Source of the DNA: Mesorhizobium sp.
GTDB taxonomy: Bacteria; Pseudomonadota; Alphaproteobacteria; Rhizobiales; Rhizobiaceae
DNA length: 64,000 nt
Direction: 5' to 3'
NCBI GenBank assembly: GCA_004963905.1
Contig: SUGL01000026.1
Location: 35,429-99,428 of the forward strand
In this document: positions 24,906-32,914 of the stretch, piece by piece
How positions within the stretch are numbered: position 1 is the first letter of the stretch
How the letters are laid out: every line of letters starts with the position of its first letter
Notes under the pieces: generated by a model
What the model saw: the letters and a program-made list of their open reading frames with translations, nothing else
What the model was told of the DNA's origin: nothing
Databases searched by the model: none
Position numbers and translations under genes: made by a program

Positions 24906-25921
24906 GGTCTTTTGACCCGGCTCTTCAGCAGCTCGTAGGCGCGTTGACCAAGCAGGGCGCGCGCGGCGGTCGTGACCACCTTCTTGCGCCCGTCGGGCGA
25001 ATTGATCTGCCTGAGCCGCGCCGGCAGGTTGCGCGCCGCCTGCTCCAGTGCAGGGAGCGAAAGCGCGTCGGGAAAGCTCACTATGTTGGTTTCGACGCAC
25101 AGCACCGGCTTGCCCGACAGCTTGGCGATCTTGAGCGCCTGCTCGTGCTCGCTCTCGATGAACAGGATGGCGTCCGACTTGCGGTAGAACTCGGCCTTGA
25201 AGCTGCCATGCGCGCCGAGTCGCTGCCGCTCGGCTTTGCTCGGCAGGTCGAGCATGATAAGATGATCGTATTTGATCTCGTGCTTGGCCAGCCACGCTTC
25301 TGTCAGCTTGCGGTACTTTTCCAGCCGGCTCGTCACCAGCCAGCCGATCTTGCGGGTCGGTCCGAGCAGCGGCCGCGCCTCGGCGAGGAACTTCTCATAG
25401 GCCGGGCCGTCGTCATTTTCTTCCTCGGTCGGATCGAGGCAGAGCACGCCGTCTATGTCGACGCAGCACTGCTCGAGGAAGACATGGTGCATGAAGTTCC
25501 ACTGGAACATCCTGGGATGCGGCACGACCTCGAAGACGATGTCGGTTTCCTTGTGCTGCGACAGCAGGCCGAACACGGCCGCGTACACGAAATCGCCCTC
25601 GATGCCGGCGGCCGCGATCTTGCTGCGCGCATCGCGCATGGCGTTGCCGCCGCTGACGCTGTCGTCGATCACCAGGATCTTGCGCATTTCGGAATGCTGC
25701 CGATCGAGCGCGGCACGCCGCTTGGTGATCCCCGACGTGTAGATCTTGCCGGCGAGGAAGCTGTCGAGATCGGTCATCGGGATGTTCGCCGTCAGGCTGA
25801 CAAGCGTCGCGGCGAGGATTCCGCTTCTCGGTACGCCGACCACCAGGTCGATGTCGCGCGGCAGCCGGTGCAGGTTCCGCGCGATCGCGTCGTTCATGTC
25901 TGAAATCGATCGGTAATTCAT
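24899..25921 (-). CDS. Phosphoribosyltransferase-HAD-like fusion protein
   Basis: This 340-residue protein appears to have two domains. Residues 1-130 look like a type I phosphoribosyltransferase. DLVVGVPRSGILAA sits at about 25-38, and the PRPP loop LVIDDSVSGGNAM at 83-95. From residue 150 the text VDIDGVLCLDPTEEEND is a HAD motif I with Asp155 and Asp157. GWLVTSRLEKYRKLTEAWL follows as a likely motif II region. This suggests a phosphatase or phospho-sugar domain fused to the transferase. It sits among EPS genes and not with purine or pyrimidine genes, so a role in making a pentose-containing EPS precursor is possible. No function can be fixed from sequence. Confidence 0.62.
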   Translation of the reverse strand: MNYRSISDMNDAIARNLHRLPRDIDLVVGVPRSGILAATLVSLTANIPMTDLDSFLAGKIYTSGITKRRAALDRQHSEMRKILVIDDSVSGGNAMRDARSKIAAAGIEGDFVYAAVFGLLSQHKETDIVFEVVPHPRMFQWNFMHHVFLEQCCVDIDGVLCLDPTEEENDDGPAYEKFLAEARPLLGPTRKIGWLVTSRLEKYRKLTEAWLAKHEIKYDHLIMLDLPSKAERQRLGAHGSFKAEFYRKSDAILFIESEHEQALKIAKLSGKPVLCVETNIVSFPDALSLPALEQAARNLPARLRQINSPDGRKKVVTTAARALLGQRAYELLKSRVKRPA

Positions 25922-26003
25922 GCTGTTGCCTTACCCTCAAGTCAGCGGTTTTGCCGGTTGTTCGGCCATGGCCGAGACGCAATTGCACTTGCACAAGGCA
26001 AGC

Positions 26004-27533
26004 TCACTTCGCCTCGCTGGGTGCTGGTGTAAACCCGCGTGCCGGGATCAGCCGCAAGGCCTCTCGAAGCGCCTCGCGGCCGGCGCCGAAGGCGAGCGCG
26101 ACGATTATGGTGACGACATAGGACAGCACCGCGCCGCCTGCCAGGGCGATCACAGGCTGCGCCGGCAGCACCGGCTTGGCGAGCCAGACCAGCGCCAGCG
26201 CCAGATGCGCGCCGAGCACGAACGGCGTCGCGGCGTGAAGCACATGGCTTGCCCGCAGCGGCCCGGCCTTGCCGACATAGAGCCAAAGGAAGGGGGTGCG
26301 CAGATATTCGCTGACCGCATAGACGACGGCGACGCCGAGCGCGCCGTAGGGCAGGCCGATGGCGAAGGCCAGCACCGAGGTCACCGCGGTGATGATGCCC
26401 CAGCGCATGAAGTCGCCCGAGCGGCCCTGGCTGACGAACAGCCATCCGGCCGGATTGTTGAGCGGCTGCAGCAGGCCGGCGAAACCCAGCGCCAGGAAGA
26501 TATTGGCGCTTTCCCGCCATTGCTCGCCGAGCACGAAGGGAATGAGCTTGTCCGACATGGCGGTGGCGAAGGCCACGCCCGGCAGCGCCACCAGAAGGAT
26601 AAGCGGCATGACGCGCAGATAGGCGCTGCGGTAGCGGTCCGGCTCGTCCTTGAGCCGCGAAAGCGCTGGCACCATCACCTTCGACAGCGGATTGGTGATC
26701 TGGCTCAGCGGGAAGAGCAGCAGCTTGTAGGCGCGGTCGTACAGGCCGAGCTGGGCCTCGCCCCAGTATTTGCCGATCAGCACATTGTCGAGGTTGCGGG
26801 CGAAGAAATTGGCGAAGTTGAAGCCGGTGATGCCGGCGCCGAAATGGATCAGCTGGCCGATGCCCTCGACCTTGCTCGGCAGCCCGGGACGCCAGCGCGA
26901 GGCGGCCCAGTAGCAAAGCGTCGGCAGCACGGCGCCGGTCAGCGTGCCGGCAAAAAGCGCCCAGTAGGAGCGGTCGATGAAGGTCCAGGCGATCGACACG
27001 GCGAGGCCGCAAACGGCGCCGGCGACATCGATGATGGCGAGCCGGGTGAATTCCATGCGGCGCGTCAAAAGCGCCAGATGCTGGGCGCCGAGGCCGTAGG
27101 CCATGATTTGCAGGCCGAATGCGGCGACCAGGCCTGTCACGCGCGGCTCGCCGTAGAAGACGGCGACAAGCGGCGCCGCCACGGCAAGGACGCAGGCCAG
27201 GATCGCGCTCACCGCCGTGTTGATCCAGAAGAGGTAGTTGACCTCCTCGTGCCGAATGCCGGTCTTCTGGATCGTCGCCTGGGTCAGGCCGAAATCCTGG
27301 AACAGCGCGATGAAGGCAAGCACCGGCGCGCACATCGCCACCACGCCGAAGTCCTGCGGCGACAAAAGCCGCGACAGCACGATGACGGAGACGATCTGGG
27401 TGGCGACCCGCACGCCTTGCGCCATCGCGGTGACGACGGCGCCGCGACCGACCGATCTGCGCAATGAGCCCTCGGGCGGATCGAATGCACTGGTTTCCAA
27501 ATTCAGGATCCCTGTTTTGCACCGGCCCGACAT
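26004..27533 (-). CDS. Wzx-type polysaccharide flippase
   Basis: This inner-membrane protein of the MOP/polysaccharide-export superfamily has 509 residues and about twelve to fourteen hydrophobic segments. The N-terminal GRGAVVTAMAQGVRVATQIVSVIVLSRLLSPQDFGVV is characteristic of lipid-linked oligosaccharide flippases (ExoT/WzxC type). It would carry the undecaprenyl-linked EPS repeat unit to the periplasm for polymerisation. The ATG at 27533 is a reasonable but unproven start. Longer in-frame starts would run through two palindromic control sites. It is divergent from the glycosyltransferase at 27698. Confidence 0.82.
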   Translation of the reverse strand: MSGRCKTGILNLETSAFDPPEGSLRRSVGRGAVVTAMAQGVRVATQIVSVIVLSRLLSPQDFGVVAMCAPVLAFIALFQDFGLTQATIQKTGIRHEEVNYLFWINTAVSAILACVLAVAAPLVAVFYGEPRVTGLVAAFGLQIMAYGLGAQHLALLTRRMEFTRLAIIDVAGAVCGLAVSIAWTFIDRSYWALFAGTLTGAVLPTLCYWAASRWRPGLPSKVEGIGQLIHFGAGITGFNFANFFARNLDNVLIGKYWGEAQLGLYDRAYKLLLFPLSQITNPLSKVMVPALSRLKDEPDRYRSAYLRVMPLILLVALPGVAFATAMSDKLIPFVLGEQWRESANIFLALGFAGLLQPLNNPAGWLFVSQGRSGDFMRWGIITAVTSVLAFAIGLPYGALGVAVVYAVSEYLRTPFLWLYVGKAGPLRASHVLHAATPFVLGAHLALALVWLAKPVLPAQPVIALAGGAVLSYVVTIIVALAFGAGREALREALRLIPARGFTPAPSEAK

Positions 27534-27581
27534 CGTCGTGACCAGCGCCCGCCGCCGCACACAAGCTACCGCAAGAGCTTT

Positions 27582-27594
27582 TTGCAGTGCAACA
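27582..27594. promoter_or_regulatory. TTGC-AGT-GCAACA palindrome in the flippase/glycosyltransferase gap
   Basis: First of two TGC-N3-GCA sites in this 164-base divergent gap, about 50 bases from the flippase start. Confidence 0.4.
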
Positions 27595-27629
27595 AAAAAT
27601 GTGAGGCGCATGCTACGCCGCACCAAAAA

Positions 27630-27644
27630 TGTTGCGATGCAGCA
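27630..27644. promoter_or_regulatory. TGTTGC-GAT-GCAGCA palindrome in the flippase/glycosyltransferase gap
   Basis: Second site in the gap, preceded by AAAAA as is the site before exoY. It lies about 54 bases upstream of the glycosyltransferase start at 27698. Confidence 0.45.
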
Positions 27645-27697
27645 AAAGCTGTACTAGCATCTCCTGTGGGTGGCGGGCCCAACTGCGGTCGAGTTTC

Positions 27698-28885
27698 ATG
27701 CTGCATGTCTTGTACCTTGTGCATGACGTATCCGATCCGGCGGTGCGCCGAAGGGTCAAAATGCTCAGGGCAGGCGGTGCCAGGATAACCCTGGCGGGCT
27801 TCCGCCGCACCCCCAGTCCGATCGCCGAGATCGAGGGTCTCGAGCCGGTCGACCTCGGCCCGACGCGCGACGGCCGATTCGCGCAGCGCATCGGCGCGGT
27901 GGCCAAGGCTGCCGTGTCGATGGGCGCCAAGCTCGGCGCCGTGGCGCGCCCCGACCTGATCATCGCGCGCAACCTCGAAATGCTGGCGCTTGCCCGCCGC
28001 GCGAACAAGGCTTTCGGCGCGGGCGTGCCGATCGTCTACGAATGCCTGGACATCCATCGGCTGGTGTTGCGCAACGACCTTGTCGGCAAGACGCTGCGCG
28101 GGGTCGAACGCCATCTCGCCCGCGATGTGAAGCTTTTGGTGACCAGCTCTCCCGCTTTCGTCGCCAATTATTTCAAGCCGTTCGGGCAAATCGCCGCACC
28201 GGTCGAGCTGATCGAGAACAAATATTTCGACACCATGCCGGTGCCGGCCGACGATCCGCCAGCGGACGATGTGCTTGGGAAGGACGGCCCGGCGGCGCCG
28301 CCCTGGCGCATCGGCTGGTTCGGCGCGCTTCGCTGCCGCCGCTCCCTGGATATCCTGGCCGAGTTCACCCGACGGCAGAACGGACGCTTCGAAGTGGTGC
28401 TGAGAGGCCGTCCGGCGCTGTCCGAATTCCCGGATTTTCACGCTTTCGTCGAAGCCGAGCCCTGGCTTTCCTTTCGCGGTCCCTATCGCAATCCGGAGGA
28501 CATGGCGGCGATCTACCGGGAGGTGCATTTCTCCTGGGCGATCGATTTTTTCGAGCAGGGCCAGAATTCCGAATGGCTGCTTCCCAATCGCCTCTACGAA
28601 GGCTGCCGTTTCGGCGCCGTGCCGATCTCGATGGCGAGCACCGAAACCGGCCGGTTCCTCAAACGACAGGGCATCGGCGTGCTTCTGTCCGAGGCGGCGC
28701 CCGAAGGGCTCGACACCGCGCTCGGCCGGATGAGCCGGGAGCGCTTCGGCAAGCTGAAGTCGCGGGTGCTCGCCCGCAATCCGCGGACCTGGAGCTACGA
28801 CCGCGGCGATTGCCTGGCTTTCGTCGACAAGCTGCGTGGCCTGACCGCCGTTCGCGGGACCTTCGCGACCGAGGCGCTGGCATAG
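27698..28885 (+). CDS. GT-B glycosyltransferase, ExoL-like
   Basis: This 395-residue glycosyltransferase begins MLHVLYLVHDVSDPAVRRRVKML, with an early LARPDLIIARNLEMLALA element and the donor-side stretch WRIGWFGALRCRRSLDILAE (~residue 205). The C-terminal half contains EWLLPNRLYEGCRFGAVPISMAS, where the conserved acidic residue of retaining GT-B enzymes is expected. It heads the run followed by exoA, exoM, exoO, exoN and exoP, so an ExoL-type glucosyltransferase of the repeat unit is the best guess. The start at 27698 is the first ATG after the two palindromes. Confidence 0.72.
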   Translation: MLHVLYLVHDVSDPAVRRRVKMLRAGGARITLAGFRRTPSPIAEIEGLEPVDLGPTRDGRFAQRIGAVAKAAVSMGAKLGAVARPDLIIARNLEMLALARRANKAFGAGVPIVYECLDIHRLVLRNDLVGKTLRGVERHLARDVKLLVTSSPAFVANYFKPFGQIAAPVELIENKYFDTMPVPADDPPADDVLGKDGPAAPPWRIGWFGALRCRRSLDILAEFTRRQNGRFEVVLRGRPALSEFPDFHAFVEAEPWLSFRGPYRNPEDMAAIYREVHFSWAIDFFEQGQNSEWLLPNRLYEGCRFGAVPISMASTETGRFLKRQGIGVLLSEAAPEGLDTALGRMSRERFGKLKSRVLARNPRTWSYDRGDCLAFVDKLRGLTAVRGTFATEALA

Positions 28886-28886
28886 G

Positions 28887-29900
28887 ATGGCTGAGAATGG
28901 AAAAAAGCCGATGATGCGGACAACGGCATCGAGCCTGATCGTCATTCCGTGCCTCGACGAGGCCGCCCATATCGGCGTGCTGCTCGGGCAGTTGCGTCCG
29001 GCTGCGGCAAGACTCGGCGCGCGCATCATCGTCGCCGATGGCGGCAGCACCGACGGCACGCAGGCCATCGTCGAAAAGATCGCCGCCGAGGATCCGCGGG
29101 TCGTGCTGCTGGCCAATCCGAAGCGCATCCAGAGCGCGGCCGTCAACCTGGCGGTGGCGACGTTCGGCGACGACGCCGGCTATGTCATCCGCATCGACGC
29201 GCATGGCGGCTATCCCGCCGACTATTGCGACAGGCTGATCGAGGAGGCGCTTGCTACCGGCGCCGATTCGGTCGTCGTCTCGATGCTGACCAGCGGTACC
29301 GGCGCGGTGCAGAAGGCCGTCGCCGCGGCGCAGAATTCCAAGCTCGGCACCGGCGGTTCGAAGCACCGCCACATGTCGGCTGGCGAATGGGTCGACCACG
29401 GCCACCATGCGCTGATGCGCATCGGCGCCTTCAGGGCGGTCGGTGGCTATGACGAGAGCTTCAGCCACAACGAGGACGCCGAGCTCGACTATCGGCTGCG
29501 CCAGGCCGGCTACCGCATCTGGATGAGCGGCGAGACGCATATGATCTATTACCCGCGCGCCACGCTGAAGAGCCTCTATTTCCAATATCTCGGCTATGGC
29601 CGCGGCCGCGCGAAGAACGTGCTGAAGCATCGCATGGTGCCGAAGCTGCGGCAGATGATCCCGCTGCTGGTCGCGCCGGTCGTTCTTTTGGCGCTTTTCT
29701 CCTTCGTCTCCTGGCTGGCGGCCGTGCCTTTCCTGCTTTGGGCGATCGTGTGCCTCGGCTACGGCGCGGTGACGACCATTCGCCAGCGCAACCCGGGCAT
29801 AGCGCTGGCCGGCGTTTCGGCGATGGTCATGCATTTCGGCTGGTCCGTCGGCTTCTGGCTGCAGCTTCTCACGCCCCGATCGCAACGCGAGGCGGCATGA
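28887..29900 (+). CDS. exoA: Succinoglycan-type glycosyltransferase ExoA
   Basis: This 337-residue family 2 glycosyltransferase has two hydrophobic segments at the C-terminus (residues ~255-320) that tie it to the inner membrane. Motifs are LIVIPCLDEAAHIG, IIVADGGSTDGT (~48-59), IRIDAHGGYP (~100) and HNEDAELDYRLRQAGYRIW (~193-211). The DAHGGYP variant of the DxD motif and the membrane tail match ExoA, which adds the second sugar of the succinoglycan unit. The gene begins 1 base after the preceding stop and overlaps exoM (ATGATG over its TGA). Confidence 0.85.
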   Translation: MAENGKKPMMRTTASSLIVIPCLDEAAHIGVLLGQLRPAAARLGARIIVADGGSTDGTQAIVEKIAAEDPRVVLLANPKRIQSAAVNLAVATFGDDAGYVIRIDAHGGYPADYCDRLIEEALATGADSVVVSMLTSGTGAVQKAVAAAQNSKLGTGGSKHRHMSAGEWVDHGHHALMRIGAFRAVGGYDESFSHNEDAELDYRLRQAGYRIWMSGETHMIYYPRATLKSLYFQYLGYGRGRAKNVLKHRMVPKLRQMIPLLVAPVVLLALFSFVSWLAAVPFLLWAIVCLGYGAVTTIRQRNPGIALAGVSAMVMHFGWSVGFWLQLLTPRSQREAA

Positions 29901-30835
29901 TGGCCGGCCGCTCGATCGACATCTGCATCTGCACCTTCCGCCGGCCGGAGCTTGCCGACACGCTGCGCTCCATTGCCGCGCTGGAGAAGCCTGCCGGCTT
30001 CGAGATCGGGGTGGTCGTCGCCGACAATGACGACGAGCCGACGGCACGGCCGCAGGTGAAGGCGTTGGCACAGGAGCTAAAGCTGCCGATCCGCTATCGC
30101 CACGCGCCGGCCCGCAACATCTCGATCGCCCGCAATGCCTGCCTGGATGCCAGCGTATCGGACCTCGTCGCCTTCATCGACGACGACGAGACGGCGTCGC
30201 CGGGCTGGCTCGTCGAGCTTGTCGCAACCGCAGAGGCGACCGGCGCGACGGCCGTGCTCGGGCCGGTTCGCGCGACATATCGTCAGGATGCGCCGGACTG
30301 GATGCGCAAGGGCGACTTCCACTCGACCTTGCCCGTCTGGGTGCGCGGCGAGATCCGCACCGGCTATACCTGCAACGTCCTGCTCAGGATGACCGAGGAG
30401 AGCCTGCGCAACCGACGCTTCAGCCTGGCGCGCGGCCAGACCGGCGGCGAGGATACCGAGTTCTTCGATCATATGGTCAAGGCCGGTGGACGCATCGCCT
30501 TTGCCCCGCGGGCCTTTGTCGACGAGGTGGTGCCGCGCTCGAGGGCGGCTTTCGACTGGCTGCGCCGCCGCCGCTTCCGCTTCGGACAAACGCATGGCCA
30601 CCTCATCGGACGCAACACCGGCGGCGTGCGCCGCATCAGTCAGGTCGGTCTCGCTTCCGCCAAGGCGGCCTATTGCTTCGGCATGGCGCTGTTGACGGCG
30701 ATCAGCCCGGTGCGACGGAACCGCAGCGTGCTGCGGGGCATTATGCATGTCGGCGTCGTCAGCGGTTTGGTCGGCGTCCGCGAAATCCGCCAATACGGCC
30801 TGAACCCGCAGAAAGGGGAAAAGCGTGCAGCCTGA
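29897..30835 (+). CDS. exoM: Glycosyltransferase ExoM
   Basis: This 312-residue cytoplasmic family 2 glycosyltransferase has SIDICICTFRRPELADTL at the start, IGVVVADNDDEPTA (~36-49) and LVAFIDDDETAS (~90-101, the DxD motif). GGEDTEFFDHMVKAGGRI at ~175 probably holds the catalytic acid. In known loci ExoM follows ExoA in gene order and in repeat-unit assembly. Two in-frame ATG codons (29897 and 29900) overlap the exoA stop. Confidence 0.82.
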   Translation: MMAGRSIDICICTFRRPELADTLRSIAALEKPAGFEIGVVVADNDDEPTARPQVKALAQELKLPIRYRHAPARNISIARNACLDASVSDLVAFIDDDETASPGWLVELVATAEATGATAVLGPVRATYRQDAPDWMRKGDFHSTLPVWVRGEIRTGYTCNVLLRMTEESLRNRRFSLARGQTGGEDTEFFDHMVKAGGRIAFAPRAFVDEVVPRSRAAFDWLRRRRFRFGQTHGHLIGRNTGGVRRISQVGLASAKAAYCFGMALLTAISPVRRNRSVLRGIMHVGVVSGLVGVREIRQYGLNPQKGEKRAA

Positions 30836-31775
30836 CGTCAGCTTCGTCATCGCCGCTTACAACGCGGAGGCGACCCTTGACCGGGCGATCGCCAGCGCGA
30901 TGGCGCAGCGCGACGTCGCGATCGAAATCATCGTCGTCGACGACCGGTCGCGCGACCGCACGCTCGATGTCGCGCGCGCCTATCCCGAAGACATCGTGAA
31001 GGTGGTCGCGCTTCCCGCCAACCGGGGTCCCGGCGGCGCCAGGAATGCGGGGCTCGATCTCGCCCGCGGACGCTGGGTGGCCGTGCTCGATTCCGACGAT
31101 GCCGTTCTGCCCGGCCGGCTGGCGGCGATGATCGCGCGGGCGGAACAGGCAGGCGCCGAGATCGTGGTCGACAATGTCCAGGTCGTGCGCGAGGACGGCA
31201 CGCCCGACGACATCATGTTCCCGACCGGGTATCTCGAAGAGCTCGGTGAAATCTCGCTGGCCGGTTACATCGCCGGCAACGTGGTCTTCGAATCGCGCTT
31301 CAACCTCGGTTATCTGAAGCCGATCTTCCAGCGTCGATTCCTGAACGAAAACCAGCTCCGCTACGACGAGAAGCTGCGCATCGGCGAAGACTACATTCTT
31401 TTGGCGAGCGCGCTGGCCAAGGGCGGCCGCTGCGTGGTCGAGCCGACCACCGGCTATGTCTATCACATCCGCACCGGTTCGATCTCGCGGGTGCTCGAAT
31501 TGCATCATGTCGAGGCGATGGCCGAGGCAGATGCCGCCTTCGCCGCCGCGCATTTCATGGACGAGCCCGCCAGAACGGCCTTCGCGAGGCGCGGCCGCAG
31601 CCTGCGCAAGGCGGCCTCGTTCCTGTCATTGGTTCAGCACATCAAGGCGCGTGCGCCGCTCAAGGCGATACGCACGGCGCTCAGCGATCCGGCCGCGGTC
31701 AGGCATATGTCGATGCCGATCGCAGTCCGGCTCAGAAGGGTTGCGGCACAGTTTGCCGTGGGGACGGGGAGGTGA
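30825..31775 (+). CDS. exoO: Glycosyltransferase ExoO
   Basis: This 316-residue family 2 glycosyltransferase has the motifs VSFVIAAYNAEATLDRAI, IIVVDDRSRDRT (~36-47) and VAVLDSDDAVLPGR (~86-99). RIGEDYILLASALAKGGR at ~185 also fits. It overlaps exoM by 11 bases and starts with GTG at 30825 after AAAGGGGAA. The order L-A-M-O-N-P seen here is close to that of the Sinorhizobium succinoglycan locus. The exact linkage made in this organism may differ. Confidence 0.82.
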   Translation: MQPDVSFVIAAYNAEATLDRAIASAMAQRDVAIEIIVVDDRSRDRTLDVARAYPEDIVKVVALPANRGPGGARNAGLDLARGRWVAVLDSDDAVLPGRLAAMIARAEQAGAEIVVDNVQVVREDGTPDDIMFPTGYLEELGEISLAGYIAGNVVFESRFNLGYLKPIFQRRFLNENQLRYDEKLRIGEDYILLASALAKGGRCVVEPTTGYVYHIRTGSISRVLELHHVEAMAEADAAFAAAHFMDEPARTAFARRGRSLRKAASFLSLVQHIKARAPLKAIRTALSDPAAVRHMSMPIAVRLRRVAAQFAVGTGR

Positions 31776-31850
31776 AGCATGCGGGCGGATGGAATGCATT
31801 TTCATAGCCAGCGATAGGTTGAAAATCGATCTCCTCAGAAGGAATAAGCG

Positions 31851-32747
31851 ATGCAGAAAGTCAGGAAGGCAGTCATACCGGTGGCGGGGCTCGGAACGCG
31901 GTTCCTGCCGGCGACCAAGTCGATGCCGAAGGAAATGCTGCCCGTCGTCGACAAGCCTGTCGTGCAATATGCCGTGGACGAGGCGTTCGAGGCCGGTATC
32001 GAGCACATCGTCTTCGTCACCGGTCGCAACAAGGCGGTCATCGAAGACTATTTCGACCTGCATCCTGAACTGATCGGAACCCTCGAGCAAACCGGCAAGA
32101 AGGCGCAGCTCCAGTCGCTGGAAAGCCTGCTGCCGGTGGCCGGCGCCACCTCCTTCATCCGCCAGCAGTCGCCGCATGGTCTCGGCCATGCCGTATGGTG
32201 CGCGCGCGACGTGATCGGCAACGAGCCTTTCGCCCTGCTGCTTCCCGACATGGTGTCCTTCGGCGCGCCGGGCTGCCTCGCCGAAACCGTCGACCTTTAT
32301 CAGCGGACCGGCGGCAACGTCATCGCCGTCGAGCGCTGCGATCCTTCGGAAACCGGCAAATACGGCATCGTCGGCCGCGGCGCCGAGGTGGCCTCCGGCT
32401 TCGAGGTGACCGCCATGGTCGAGAAGCCGGCCCCCGCCAAGGCGCCGTCGAACTTCTACATCAACGGCCGCTATATCCTGCAGCCGGAGATTTTCGCGCT
32501 GCTCGGCACCCAGCAGCGCGGCGCCGGCAACGAGATCCAGCTCACCGACGCCATGGTCCGCCTGGCGGAGAGTCAGCCCTTCTATGCCCAGCCCTTCAAC
32601 GGCCGCATGTTCGACTGCGGCTCCAAGGAAGGCTTCATCGAGGCCACCATCGCCTTTGCCCTGGCGCGCGACGACATGAAAGGACCGGTCTTCGAAATGC
32701 TGCAGCAATTCGTCCGGTCGCACGAGCGCCGGGAAGTAGCCGCATAA
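31851..32747 (+). CDS. exoN: UTP-glucose-1-phosphate uridylyltransferase
   Basis: This 298-residue enzyme makes UDP-glucose for EPS and for Ugd. The N-terminal nucleotide-binding signature [23 protein letters not shown] and the downstream [13 protein letters not shown] and EKPAP are intact. The length is normal for ExoN/GalU. It is preceded by AGAAGGAAT at good spacing. In this context it is the EPS-dedicated copy, following exoO by about 75 bases. Confidence 0.92.
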   Translation: MQKVRKAVIPVAGLGTRFLPATKSMPKEMLPVVDKPVVQYAVDEAFEAGIEHIVFVTGRNKAVIEDYFDLHPELIGTLEQTGKKAQLQSLESLLPVAGATSFIRQQSPHGLGHAVWCARDVIGNEPFALLLPDMVSFGAPGCLAETVDLYQRTGGNVIAVERCDPSETGKYGIVGRGAEVASGFEVTAMVEKPAPAKAPSNFYINGRYILQPEIFALLGTQQRGAGNEIQLTDAMVRLAESQPFYAQPFNGRMFDCGSKEGFIEATIAFALARDDMKGPVFEMLQQFVRSHERREVAA

Positions 32748-32800
32748 TGCCCAAATTTTGGGTGCATATGCGCAATCGCGATGGCGCGACAGCCGCGCAA

Positions 32801-32825
32801 GCGCCTGGCTTTCCTGGCCAGGCGC
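32801..32825. promoter_or_regulatory. Stable hairpin in the exoN-exoP gap
   Basis: GCGCCTGGC (32801-32809) and GCCAGGCGC (32817-32825) form a perfect 9-bp stem with a 7-base loop, 90 bases before the exoP start. No T-run follows, so it is not a standard terminator. It could modulate exoP expression or mRNA processing. Confidence 0.35.
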
Positions 32826-32914
32826 CCCGTGGCACGGATGTTGCGTGGTCTTTTCTGGTAACGACGCCACTCTTCGAAGGCCGGTAGCGCCTGCAACCTG
32901 GAATTGGACCGAAG

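Noticed and set aside
24536-25903. Plus-strand open frame of 455 codons across the end of a glycosyltransferase gene
   Set aside because: Antisense to the phosphoribosyltransferase-HAD gene, which has clear motifs and a terminator hairpin at its end.
32747-32887. Short plus-strand frame between exoN and exoP
   Set aside because: It covers a hairpin, has no ribosome site and has no protein-like features.
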